Shown here one piece after another: positions 39,422 to 48,943 of a stretch of DNA of 64,000 nucleotides (within the stretch, counting starts at the first letter, position 1; each line of letters begins with the position of its first letter). The translations under genes and the position numbers were made by a program. Below the pieces are notes generated by a model. The model was not told where the DNA came from and did no database searches. It saw only the letters and a program-made list of their open reading frames with translations. The stretch lies in assembly GCF_030770395.1 (NCBI RefSeq), contig NZ_CP132480.1:5624946-5688945 (forward strand), written 5' to 3'. The stretch comes from Telluria beijingensis. GTDB taxonomy: Bacteria; Pseudomonadota; Gammaproteobacteria; Burkholderiales; Burkholderiaceae_D.

Positions 39422-39601
39422 ATGAACATCCGTAAAAACTTCGAAGCCCTGTTCCTCGCCATCGCCGCCCTGGGCCTGGTTGCCAGCTTCGCGACCGCCA
39501 ATGCACGTCCAATCGAGATCGCGGAAAGCGCCGCGCCTGCCATCGACATGGCCAGCATCCAGACCGTGATCGTCAGCGCACCGCGCCTGGCGGCTCGCTA
39601 A
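39422..39601 (+). CDS. 59-residue exported peptide with a TonB-box-like end
   Basis: ATG with AAGGAG five bases before it. Residues 1-27 form a signal peptide (RKNFEALFLAIAALGLVASF, cut near TANA). The mature part is only about 32 residues: a short Ala/Ser linker and then IQTVIVSAPRLAAR. That end resembles the TonB-box/plug-start sequence of the receptors in this window (TTVVVTSRKF; SKVVVTARRR). It stands alone between the rarA terminator and its own terminator, which overlaps the stop codon. I have seen similar short proteins in relatives, but no function is known to me. Confidence 0.75.
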   Translation: MNIRKNFEALFLAIAALGLVASFATANARPIEIAESAAPAIDMASIQTVIVSAPRLAAR

Positions 39602-39621
39602 AACCGGCGCAAGCCGGTTTT
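39600..39621 (+). terminator. Terminator overlapping the stop of the 59-residue gene
   Basis: Stem AAAACCGGC (39600-39608) with loop GCAA and GCCGGTTTT (39613-39621). Its left arm starts in the TAA stop codon, giving a very compact gene end. Confidence 0.8.
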
Positions 39622-39623
39622 AG

Positions 39624-41024
<1,401 letters not shown>

Positions 41025-41084
41025 GGCGGGAAGGAAAGCTGTCACCTCGGTGCAATTTTCCCTTCCATTTTTCGGGAATGTGTC

Positions 41085-41090
41085 TATAAT
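41085..41090 (+). promoter_or_regulatory. -10 element of the broken tRNA-Ser gene
   Basis: Perfect TATAAT 41 bases before the tRNA 5' end, followed by a GGCGG discriminator. A small perfect hairpin, CTTGCAG with CTGCAAG around CCCA, lies in the leader at 41099-41116. The promoter looks intact although the gene is not. Confidence 0.5.
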
Positions 41091-41130
41091 GGCGGTCTCT
41101 TGCAGCCCACTGCAAGGATCGACCGAAGCC

Positions 41131-41171
41131 GGAGAGGTGGCAGAGTGGTCGAATGTACCTGACTCGAAATC
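41131..41171 (+). pseudogene. tRNA-Ser(CGA), 5' half only
   Basis: GGAGAGG starts the acceptor stem and is followed by the D-arm of a class II serine tRNA. Then come the anticodon stem and loop: CCTGA, CTCGAAA (anticodon CGA at 41165-41167), and only TC of the expected TCAGG. From 41172 the sequence is that of an IS607 tnpB gene. The long variable arm, T-arm and 3' acceptor half are missing, and I did not find them elsewhere in the window. UCG codons can be read by tRNA-Ser(UGA), so the loss is tolerable. Confidence 0.8.
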
Positions 41172-41677
41172 TCGGTGTCGACAACAATGCTGGCATACCA
41201 GCGGTCTGCAACACGCTCGATCGAGGCCGAGACGATATGTCCAGTAAGACGCAGGGATTCGCACATGCGCAGCCAACCCAGCTTCGGGATATGGATGCGC
41301 TTGTCTTTGACTTTGAACTGGTCATTCGTCAATGTAAAACGGTCGTCACGACCTTTGCGACGAAATGTGGGGTATCCGGCCCGGCCTTCAAAAAAGTTCT
41401 TGAAGCCGCATCCCAATTGCTTGATCGCCATCGGCGGCGCGTTCTTGGTTACCTCCAGCATCCAGGGAAACATCTCGCGCTTGATGGCATTGAGCTGACG
41501 CCGCAGTGCCGCTTCGTTCGGCTTGGGTAACGCCGGATCGAGCTTGCACGCTTCGTACTGCCGTTTCCACTCAGCCAATGCCCAGTTGTATGCGAAGCGT
41601 GCCGTGCCAGCGGCGCGCGCCAGATACGTCGCCTGGACATTGTTCGGGTCTAGCCGAATGCGATGGGCTAGGTACAT
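41172..41677 (-). pseudogene. tnpB: TnpB (RNA-guided nuclease of IS607 type), N-terminal fragment
   Basis: About 169 residues of roughly 400: MYLAHRIRLDPNNVQATYLARAAGTARFAYNWALAEW is the N-terminal OrfB domain, then KNFFEGRAGYPTFRRKGRDDRF and IVSASIERVADRWYASIVVDTEI. At that point the frame enters the tRNA-Ser fragment and continues as chance sequence to 41084. The whole RuvC-like catalytic part (DED residues), the zinc finger and the omega-RNA region at the element end are missing, so no nuclease activity is expected. Confidence 0.82.
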
Positions 41678-42080
41678 TGCGAATCCCTGACAGCGGTACG
41701 CATGCCGTCGATCAGCTTCTGGTTTCGGTGGCTGCGGCTACCGTATTGGCGGGCGGAGAACACGGTGATAATCTCGAGCACATCGCTGGCAAGCTCCTCT
41801 TCGAAAGTGGTGTCTTCGCCCTGGTTGATGATGACCACCTCAACCTGTTTCGCTTGGCATAGCGCGAAGACGAGCTCTGCACCGAAGCGTAGTAGTCGGT
41901 CCTTGTGCGTCAGGACCAGGCGTCCTACCTCTCCTTCGACAATCCCGTCGAGCAGGCGTTTCAATCCGCGTTTGCGATAGTTCATGCCCGAGCTAAGATC
42001 GGCAATGATGTCGAATGTCCAGCCTTGGCTTGCGCAGTACAATTCGAGCACCTGCTTTTGCCGCTCCAGATCTGCCAGAA
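41668..42080 (-). pseudogene. tnpA: IS607-type serine recombinase TnpA, N-truncated
   Basis: About 137 residues: ADLERQKQVLELYCASQGWTFDIIADLSSGMNYRKRGLKRLLDGIVEGEVGRLVLTHKDRLLRFGAELV, then EVVIINQGEDTTFEEELASDVLEIITVFSARQYGSRSHRN. The N-terminal MerR-like DNA-binding domain and the catalytic serine (YARVS region) are absent. The frame continues in front of it into a GAF-domain fragment, forming a chimeric frame that could start at a GTG at 42234. Confidence 0.8.
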
Positions 42081-42284
42081 ACCCGGCCTGCAGCAGCGTG
42101 CAGTTGCAGAAGGCCCAGCTGCGCGGCGTTTCGCGCAGTTCCAGGCCATGGCGCGCCTTGAACCACTGGCGCCCTTCGTCGAGCACCGTGACCAGGGCCG
42201 CCGGCGCGGCCAGGCTCAGCGCGGCAAGCTGCACGATATTGTCCAGCGCCGCTTCCGCGCGCTGTCCAGGATGGCGGCGCGCCG
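42081..42284 (-). pseudogene. GAF-domain protein, N-terminal fragment
   Basis: DNIVQLAALSLAAPAALVTVLDEGRQWFKARHGLELRETPRSWAFCNCTLLQ is the opening of a GAF sensor domain. Just upstream AAILDSA, the normal lead-in, lies in another frame, so one indel separates them. The domain is cut after about 55 residues by the tnpA fragment, and its start abuts the stop codon of the LysR gene. Confidence 0.65.
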
Positions 42285-43187
42285 TCAGGGCGCGCGGGCC
42301 GGAATGATGAAGGGCTGCTTCTCGAAGAATTCGATCAGCAGCTCGGTCAGGACCGCGACCTTGCGCGCCGGGTGCGGGCCCGGAGGCCGGACGACATAGG
42401 CGCCCGCGACCGGGATCGGATGGCGCTTCATGACGGGCACCAGCGCGCCGCTATCGAGGTATTCCCGGGTCAGGGCGTCGGGCAGGTAGCCGATCCCGAG
42501 CCCGGCCACCGCGGCGGCGACCAGCGCCGTGCCGTTGTCGGCCTTGAAGCGTCCTTGCGGATTGACTGTCAGGATTTTGTCGCCATCCATCAGCTGCCAG
42601 GATTCCGTGCCCTGCATCAGCGCCTGGTGGTTGAGCAGCTCTTCCGGCGTCTCGGGCGCGCCATGGGCGGCGATATAGGCCGGGCTGGCGACGAACTTGC
42701 CATGGAACGGCCCCACCTGGCGCGCAAGCAGGTTGGAATCGCGCATGTGGCCGAGCCGGATCGCGCAGTCATAGCCTTCGCCGATCAGGTCGACTTTCTT
42801 GTCGCTGTAGCAGGTATGTATCTGCAGCAGCGGATGGCGGCGCGCCATTTCCGCGATGATCGGGGCGAAATAGGTCGGGCCGAAGGTCAGCGGCGCGGCG
42901 ATGCGCAGGCGGCCGCGCAGCTCGCCGGCGGGCAGGATCGTTTCGCGCGCCAGTTCGATCTCGGCGCAGGCGCGCGCCGCATGGTCGCGGAAGGTCGTGC
43001 CGGCCTCGGTGAGCGCCGCGCCGCGCGTGGTGCGCGACAGCAGCTGGATGCCGAGTTCGGCTTCCAGCCGCACCAGGCGCCGGCTGACGATCGACTTCGA
43101 CACGCCCAGGCGCTGCGCGGCGGGCGAGATGCCGCCGGCATCGGCCACTTCGACGAAGGTGTGCAGGTCTTCGATATTCACATCCAT
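42285..43187 (-). CDS. LysR-family transcriptional regulator
   Basis: 300 residues. Helix-turn-helix LHTFVEVADAGGISPAAQRLGVSKSIVSRRLVRLE (8-42) and an effector domain (LRIAAPLTFGPTYFAPIIAEMARRHPLLQIH; GLGIGYLPDALTREYL). It belongs to the large CrgA/PecT-like branch (TTRGAALTEAGTTFRDHAARACAEIE). It follows the antiporter gene by 67 bp on the same strand. Its targets are not obvious; the antiporter and the divergent YcaC-like operon are candidates. The last 15 or so residues border the scar and could differ from relatives. Confidence 0.84.
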   Translation of the reverse strand: MDVNIEDLHTFVEVADAGGISPAAQRLGVSKSIVSRRLVRLEAELGIQLLSRTTRGAALTEAGTTFRDHAARACAEIELARETILPAGELRGRLRIAAPLTFGPTYFAPIIAEMARRHPLLQIHTCYSDKKVDLIGEGYDCAIRLGHMRDSNLLARQVGPFHGKFVASPAYIAAHGAPETPEELLNHQALMQGTESWQLMDGDKILTVNPQGRFKADNGTALVAAAVAGLGIGYLPDALTREYLDSGALVPVMKRHPIPVAGAYVVRPPGPHPARKVAVLTELLIEFFEKQPFIIPARAP

Positions 43188-43254
43188 CCTCCCTGTTGCG
43201 CGCCATCGCGCCAGCCGGGATGGTACCGCCGAACCGGGCGTCGCCCGTTTTTTC

Positions 43255-45021
43255 TCATGGTTGCTGGGCGGCCGGAGCGATCAGGGGCTCGGGGACGGCC
43301 TGGACGTGCAGGCGGTCCAGGCCCGACATCAGGTCGCCCTGCACCTGGGCCGACAGGCGCTCGGCGTCGCGGCGGCGGATGTCGTCGGCGGCTTCCCCGA
43401 TGGCGGCCTCCGGGTGGCCCAGCGCGCGCAAGCCCTCGGCGCCCATCAGGTAGGCCGATTCGACCGTCTCGCGCACTTGCACGTCGACCCCGGCGCGGAT
43501 CAGCTCCACCGCGTGGTTGCGGTCGTGGCTGCGCACCAGCAGCCGGGCCTGGGGGAATTCCTGCTGCGCGAGCCTGGCGATGTGCAGCGCGGCGCGCGGG
43601 TCGTCGATGCATACCATGATGGCTTCGGCGTCGGCGGCGCCCGAATGGTGCAGGGTGGCGAGCCGGGTGCCGTCGCCGAAATACACCTTGAAGCCATAGC
43701 GCTCGGCGTCGCGGATGCGGTCCGGATCCATGTCGATGACGGACAGGCGGACGCCGCGCGACAGCAGGATCTGCGAGGCGATCTGGCCGAAGCGGCCGAA
43801 GCCGATCATCAGCACCCGTCCCCGGAGGCCGGCGGCGGCGTCGATGCCGGCCATCGAGGCCCCGCGCCCGAGCAGGCGGTCGGCGCCGATCATGAGCAGC
43901 GGCGAGGCCGCCATCGAGAGGATGATGACGGTGACGAACAGGGCGTTGTCGCGCGCATCGATGACGCCGCCCGCCAGCGCCGCGGCATACAGCACGAAGG
44001 CGAATTCGCCGCCCTGCAGGAACAGCGAGGTGCGGCGCAGGGCCTGCCGGCTGTCGCTCTTGAACAGGCGCGCGACCGCGTATACCATGGCGCCCTTGGC
44101 CAGCATGAAGACCAGCAGCATGGCCAGCAGCAGGCGCCATTCAGCCGCCACGATGGCCAGGTCGAGCGACATGCCGACCGCCAGGAAGAACAGTCCCATC
44201 AACAGGCCGCGGAACGGCTCGATGTCGCTCTCGATCTGGTGCCGGTAGCTGGAACTGGACAGCATCACCCCGGCCAGGAAGGCGCCCATCGCCATCGACA
44301 GGCCGGCGAATTCCATCAGCAGCGCCGCCGACAGGACCACCAGCAGCGCGCCTGCGGTCAGCACCTCGCGGGTGCGGCTGCGCGCCAGCAGGGCGAACAG
44401 GGGATTCAGGCCCCAGCGCCCGACCGCCAGCAGCGCCGCCAGGGCGCCCAGCGCCAGCAGCATGCCCGACCAGCCGGACGCGCCTTGCGCCTGCGGCGAC
44501 ATGAAGGCCACCACCGCCAGCAGCGGCACGATCATGAGGTCTTCGAGCAGCAGGATCGCGACCGACTTCTGGCCCTCGGCGCCGGCGATTTCGCCGCGGT
44601 CCTGCAGCACCACCATGATCACCGCGGTGGAAGACAGCACGAAGCCGGCGCCGGCGACGAAGGCCACCGGCGCGGACAGGCCGAACACGGCCATCCCGGC
44701 CAGCGCCAGCGCGGCGATGGCGGCGCTCACCTGCGCCAGGCCGAGCCCGAAGATCTGGCCGCGCATGGCCCACAGCTTGGGCGGGCGCAGCTCCAGGCCG
44801 ATCACGAACAGGAACATCACCACGCCCAGTTCCGAAAAATGCAGGATCTCCACGGAGTCGGTGAACAGGCCGAGCACCGAGGGCCCGACCAGGATGCCGG
44901 CCGCGAAATAGCCGAGCACCGAGCCCAGGCCCAGGCGCCGGAACAGGGGCACCGCGACGACAGCGGCCGCCATCAGCACTACCGCGGGACCGATCGTTTG
45001 TCCCAGACTTGCTCCAGCCAT
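43255..45021 (-). CDS. KefB/KefC-type monovalent cation:proton antiporter (CPA2)
   Basis: 588 residues. About twelve membrane segments in the first 385 residues, with LGYFAAGILVGPSVLGLF, FLFVIGLELRPPKLW and the LLLEDLMIVPLLAVVAF region typical of CPA2. A RCK/TrkA-N domain starts at GFGRFG (407-412), a nucleotide-binding Rossmann motif. It probably exchanges K+ or Na+ for H+. Unlike E. coli KefC, no KefF/KefG flavoprotein gene is adjacent. Divergent from the YcaC-like gene across 261 bp, in which I see no gene. Confidence 0.85.
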   Translation of the reverse strand: MAGASLGQTIGPAVVLMAAAVVAVPLFRRLGLGSVLGYFAAGILVGPSVLGLFTDSVEILHFSELGVVMFLFVIGLELRPPKLWAMRGQIFGLGLAQVSAAIAALALAGMAVFGLSAPVAFVAGAGFVLSSTAVIMVVLQDRGEIAGAEGQKSVAILLLEDLMIVPLLAVVAFMSPQAQGASGWSGMLLALGALAALLAVGRWGLNPLFALLARSRTREVLTAGALLVVLSAALLMEFAGLSMAMGAFLAGVMLSSSSYRHQIESDIEPFRGLLMGLFFLAVGMSLDLAIVAAEWRLLLAMLLVFMLAKGAMVYAVARLFKSDSRQALRRTSLFLQGGEFAFVLYAAALAGGVIDARDNALFVTVIILSMAASPLLMIGADRLLGRGASMAGIDAAAGLRGRVLMIGFGRFGQIASQILLSRGVRLSVIDMDPDRIRDAERYGFKVYFGDGTRLATLHHSGAADAEAIMVCIDDPRAALHIARLAQQEFPQARLLVRSHDRNHAVELIRAGVDVQVRETVESAYLMGAEGLRALGHPEAAIGEAADDIRRRDAERLSAQVQGDLMSGLDRLHVQAVPEPLIAPAAQQP

Positions 45022-45282
45022 CAGCTACCTTTCGCGCGTATTCAATGAGGGTTGTCTTTACCACTTTCGGGGGAGGATAACGTTGCCGTCCTGATCACGA
45101 CTAGCATCGTTTCGCAACTAACTGTGTTGCACGAACCGGAACGGCCGCCGTTGCGCAATGTGCGACACAGCTGGACGCCGTGCGCGGCTAGTTCGCATGG
45201 CGTGGCGATTGCACACTGCGCTCTCCGGCGGTGTCGCAAGCGCCGGACAACATTCCCACAACCGCCAACAAGGATGTCCACC

Positions 45283-45936
45283 ATGACTTTTCGTAACGGC
45301 CTGAAATCCCTGCTTCGCCCCGAGGACTCGGTCCTCGTCCTGATCGATCACCAGGCTTACCAGATGGCCAACCTGAACAGCCACGAACCGCAGATGGTGA
45401 TCAACAATACGGTCGGCCTGGCCAAGTCCGCCAGGGCGTTCAAGGTGCCGACCATCCTGACCACCGTGATCGCGGAGCGCGGCGGCCTGCTGTTCAAGCA
45501 GATCGCCGACGTGTTCCCCGGCCAGGAAATCATCGACCGCACCTTCATCAATACCTGGGAAGACGCCAGGGTGGTCGATGCGGTCAAGGCGACCGGACGC
45601 AAGCAGCTGATCATCGCCGGCCTGTGGACCGAGGTGTGCGTCGCCATGCCGGCCATCCAGGCGCTGGGCGAAGGCTGGGACGTCACGGTCGTCACCGATG
45701 CCTGCGGCGGGGTGTCGGTCGAATCGCACCAGGTCGGCATCCAGCGCATGATCGCGGCCGGCGCCAACATGATGACCTGGATGGCGGTCGCCGCCGAGTG
45801 GCAGCGCGACTGGGCCCGCGAGGAATCGGCGGCCGCCATCTCGGAAGTGGTCGTCGAGCACGGCGGCGGCAGCGGCATCGCTTTCCTGTGGGAGCAGCAG
45901 CTGCTCAATACCCCGGCGCCGGGCAAGCAGGGTTGA
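45283..45936 (+). CDS. YcaC-like isochorismatase-family hydrolase
   Basis: 217 residues. Catalytic residues of the cysteine-hydrolase family: Asp22 in VLVLIDHQAYQM and the nucleophile Cys119 in GLWTEVCVAMPAI, with the VTDACGGVS motif after it. Close to E. coli YcaC in length and layout (HQ after the Asp, NTWED region). Substrate unknown, probably an amide. An ATG nine bases earlier (45274) lacks room for the AAGGA, so 45283 is preferred. The next gene starts 24 bp downstream. Confidence 0.88.
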   Translation: MTFRNGLKSLLRPEDSVLVLIDHQAYQMANLNSHEPQMVINNTVGLAKSARAFKVPTILTTVIAERGGLLFKQIADVFPGQEIIDRTFINTWEDARVVDAVKATGRKQLIIAGLWTEVCVAMPAIQALGEGWDVTVVTDACGGVSVESHQVGIQRMIAAGANMMTWMAVAAEWQRDWAREESAAAISEVVVEHGGGSGIAFLWEQQLLNTPAPGKQG

Positions 45937-45960
45937 TACTAGTCAGAGAGGAACAGGACC

Positions 45961-46710
45961 ATGTCGCATGATCGCTTCCCGGTCGGACTCGAAATGCGCG
46001 TCACCTATCCGGAATTCCAGGTCGACCTGGCGCTGTTGTCGGCCAGCCAGTTGCGCTTCACGATTCCGGAAGGGCCGTTCGCCCGCACCGAGGTGGTCGA
46101 CATCCACGTCGTCGCGCTCGGCAATGGCCTGTTCGCCGTGAGCTGGCAGGAGTCGGACGGCGCCACGGTGACCAATGTCCAGGACTACGATCGCGGCCTG
46201 GTCCACGCGCATGCGACGCTGGCCGACGGCACCTTCCTGCGGATGCGCGGAACGATGGCGGTCACGCGGCCCGCCGAGCGCAGCGCCGACGATCGTCCCC
46301 GGCGCAACAAGGCGCTGGTGCTCGAAGCCATGACCGCGCTGTTCCAGCGGCATGACGCATCGGTGCTCGACCGCCTGTATGCGCCCGGCTACGTCCAGCA
46401 TAATCCCGGCATCCCGCAAGGCCGCGAGGGATTGCGCACGATCGTGGCCGGCATGTCGCCGGCCGTCCATTACGAACCGGGCCTGATGGTGGCCGAAGGC
46501 GACCTGGTCGCCATCCATGGCCGCATCCGTGGCTGGTCGGCGGCGCCGCAAGTCGTCATCGACGTGTTCAGGATCGAGGACGGCCGACTGGCCGAGCACT
46601 GGGACGTGCTGCAGGACGAAGTGCCCTTGGGCGCGGCCCGTGGCGGCGTGTCGATGTTCGATCCGGGCGAAGGGGCGGCGTACCGCCTGTCAGCGCCGGA
46701 ATCGGTATAG
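45961..46710 (+). CDS. Two-domain protein, MoaF-like plus SnoaL-like
   Basis: 249 residues. Residues 1-100 resemble the small MoaF-type beta-barrel (LEMRVTYPEFQVDLALLSASQLRF; FAVSWQESDGATVTNVQDYDRG). Residues about 110-230 are a SnoaL/NTF2-like fold (KALVLEAMTALFQRHDASVLDRLYAPGYVQHNPGIPQGREGL; IDVFRIEDGRLAEHWDVLQDEVP). The C-terminal part matches the SnoaL-like proteins often annotated as predicted ester cyclases. It follows the YcaC-like gene in an operon. Both folds bind small hydrophobic ligands, but no reaction can be named. Confidence 0.75.
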   Translation: MSHDRFPVGLEMRVTYPEFQVDLALLSASQLRFTIPEGPFARTEVVDIHVVALGNGLFAVSWQESDGATVTNVQDYDRGLVHAHATLADGTFLRMRGTMAVTRPAERSADDRPRRNKALVLEAMTALFQRHDASVLDRLYAPGYVQHNPGIPQGREGLRTIVAGMSPAVHYEPGLMVAEGDLVAIHGRIRGWSAAPQVVIDVFRIEDGRLAEHWDVLQDEVPLGAARGGVSMFDPGEGAAYRLSAPESV

Positions 46711-46770
46711 CCGCGCGCATCCTGGCGCCGCCCGCCTGAAGTAGCCGCGGTCGGCGCCAGGCCGTGCCCG

Positions 46771-48942
46771 TCAGGGCGCGGGCTTCATCAGCGTCTCGAT
46801 CAGGAAGGTCATGCGCAGTCCCATCAGCTCGGGACGGGTCAGCGGATCGCTGACGCCATGGCCGCCATCGGCGTCCTCATACAGCCACGCCGGGGAGCCG
46901 ATCTGCTTCAGGCGCGCCACCATCTTGCGCGCGTGGCCCGGCCCCACCCGGTTGTCGGAGGTGGCCACGGTGACCAGGAAGGGCGGGTAGCGCACGCCAT
47001 CCTTCGCGATATGCAGCGGCGAATAGGTCGCCAGCACCCTGGCCATGGCCGGGTCGGTCGGGTCGCCGTACTCGTTGGTCCAGGCGCCGCCCATGCCCAT
47101 GTGCGGGAAGCGCAGCATGTCGATCAGCGGCACGTCGCTGACCACGGCGCCGAACAGGTCCGGCCGCTGCAGACCGATGGTCGCAGAGAGAAGGCCTCCG
47201 TTCGACAGGCCGAACACACCCAGCTGGGCGGGCTTGACGAAGCCGCGCTGGACCAGGTCTTCGGCCACCGCGATAAAGTCGTCGTACGAGTTCTGGCGCA
47301 GCTCGCGCATCGCCGCGCGGTGCCAGGCGGCGCCACGCTCGCCGCCGCCGCGGATCGCCGGCAGCACCAGGGCGCCGCCGCGCTCGAACCAGAGCTTGGT
47401 GCCCTTGCCGCCGACGGCGAAGTCCAGGTAGCCCGGCGCCATCGAGATGCCGAAGGCGCCGTAGCCCGTCATCAGGGTCGGGGTCGACTGGCCGGGGGCG
47501 ATGGTGCGCGGCCGCACCAGGTAATAGTCGATCATGGTGCCATCCTTCGAGCGGGCCTGGCGCGTCTCGACCAGCATGCCGGACGCGTCGAAGGCGGCCG
47601 CCTCGGCGCCGAGGCTGCCGGCCGGCGTGCCGTTGCGCAGCAGGCGCAGTTCGGCCGGCGCCAGGAAGCCCCCGGTGCGCATGACCATGTCGCCACCCGC
47701 GATGTCGCCCGCTTCCAGCCGCACGTTGATCCCGGCCGGCGCACTGAACGCTTCGCGCAGGCGCCAGCCCTCGCCAACGGGCGACGCGATCCGGATCGTG
47801 CTGCCCAAGCCACGCTTGATGACGAAGCCAACATCCTCCCGGGCGGCGGCAATCCCACCGGTCAGCGGACCTTCGACGACTTCGCCTTCGGCGGGCTGGT
47901 AGACCGTGGCAATGCGTTCGGCCTGCGGCGTGGCCGCCGCCGTATCGTAGCTGAGCAGGGCGTCCGCAGGATAGCGCCTGCCATCGATCTCGGCGGCCTC
48001 GGTCGGCTGCACCAGCAGGTGGCGCCGTGTCACACCCTGCAGGCCCATATTGCCGAGTTTGCGTGGCAGCGGGAGCAGGACCGGTTTGTCCTTGGCATCG
48101 AGCAGGAACAGCTCGAAGGTCGAGTAATCGATGACACGCTGGATCACGCCGCGCGCGGCCGCGCCTTCGCCCAGGCGGTCGAGCGTCACCAGTGCATCGC
48201 CGGGCTCCGCCTGGTACACCACCGGCGCCTTGCCGACGTCGGCGCCGCGCCGCCAGAGCCGGACTGCCGCGCCCCAACCGGCGCTGGTGCGCGGCGAGTC
48301 GCCCAGGGTGTGCGCGATCAGCACCCGGTCCTTGTCGAGCCAGGCGAACTGGGTGCGCGCCTGTGGCACTCGCAGGCCGCCCGCGACGAAGTTCCCGGCC
48401 TCCAGGTCGAATTCGCGCAGCTCGACTTCGTCGCCGCCTTCGGGCGCCAGCGACAGCAGGCAGTAGCGGTAGGCCGGCGCCAGGCAGTTCCTGGCGAAGT
48501 TACCGAAGCCGGCGAGTTGCAGGTCATAGGGCTTGCCCTCCTTGCTGCGCAGCGCGTCGACGCTCAGCACGGTCTTCCAGTCGCCAAGGCTGCCGTCGGC
48601 GCGCCGCGCGGCGACCTGCAACTGGCCGTGCGGATGGGCCGCATCCTTCTGCAGGCGCATGGCGCGAGGGCCGAGCAGCAGGATGTCGGCCAGCGGCGCG
48701 CTCGCCTTCAGGGCGGTGCGCAATTCGTCCATGACCGGCCGGTAGGTCGGGCGCTTCGAGAATTCCGCCGTGGTCAGGTCGGTCTGCTCGCGCGCCCAGG
48801 CCAGCGCCTTGGGATCGTTCGGTGCTTCCAGCCACTCCAGTTGTTGCAGCCGGTCGGCCTGGGCGCCGGCATTGCCCGCCAGGGTGAGGGATGCGGCCAG
48901 GGCCAGCGCGCAGCGGCGGATGATGTGTGTATGCGAAGTCAT
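46771..48942 (-). CDS. Secreted prolyl-oligopeptidase-family serine peptidase (S9)
   Basis: 723 residues with signal peptide (cut after AGNAGA, about residue 27). The N-terminal WLEAPNDPKALAWAREQT block and a beta-propeller precede the alpha/beta hydrolase domain. The catalytic triad is Ser580 (GLSNGG), Asp663 (TSDNRV) and His695 (DGGHG). It cleaves short peptides, normally after proline, in the periplasm. It begins one base after the stop of the neighbouring receptor gene, so receptor and peptidase are made together; the receptor ligand may be a peptide. Confidence 0.88.
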   Translation of the reverse strand: MTSHTHIIRRCALALAASLTLAGNAGAQADRLQQLEWLEAPNDPKALAWAREQTDLTTAEFSKRPTYRPVMDELRTALKASAPLADILLLGPRAMRLQKDAAHPHGQLQVAARRADGSLGDWKTVLSVDALRSKEGKPYDLQLAGFGNFARNCLAPAYRYCLLSLAPEGGDEVELREFDLEAGNFVAGGLRVPQARTQFAWLDKDRVLIAHTLGDSPRTSAGWGAAVRLWRRGADVGKAPVVYQAEPGDALVTLDRLGEGAAARGVIQRVIDYSTFELFLLDAKDKPVLLPLPRKLGNMGLQGVTRRHLLVQPTEAAEIDGRRYPADALLSYDTAAATPQAERIATVYQPAEGEVVEGPLTGGIAAAREDVGFVIKRGLGSTIRIASPVGEGWRLREAFSAPAGINVRLEAGDIAGGDMVMRTGGFLAPAELRLLRNGTPAGSLGAEAAAFDASGMLVETRQARSKDGTMIDYYLVRPRTIAPGQSTPTLMTGYGAFGISMAPGYLDFAVGGKGTKLWFERGGALVLPAIRGGGERGAAWHRAAMRELRQNSYDDFIAVAEDLVQRGFVKPAQLGVFGLSNGGLLSATIGLQRPDLFGAVVSDVPLIDMLRFPHMGMGGAWTNEYGDPTDPAMARVLATYSPLHIAKDGVRYPPFLVTVATSDNRVGPGHARKMVARLKQIGSPAWLYEDADGGHGVSDPLTRPELMGLRMTFLIETLMKPAP

Positions 48943-48943
48943 A

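Larger units (their letters stand above)
41172..42080 (-). mobile_element. Remnant of an IS607-family insertion element
   Basis: It holds a 3'-truncated tnpB and a 5'-truncated tnpA in the usual IS607 order and overlap (tnpB ATG 10 bases inside the tnpA end). Neither outer end of the element is left: the tnpB side stops in the tRNA-Ser fragment and the tnpA side in a GAF-domain fragment. It cannot move by itself. Confidence 0.75.

Noticed and set aside
41084..41677. Reading the tnpB frame as a complete 197-residue protein
   Set aside because: After residue 169 it translates the antisense of the tRNA-Ser gene and its leader; the RuvC part is missing.
41172..42284. A functional TnpB with a guide RNA
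   Set aside because: The tnpB 3' part and the element end that would encode the omega-RNA are both deleted.
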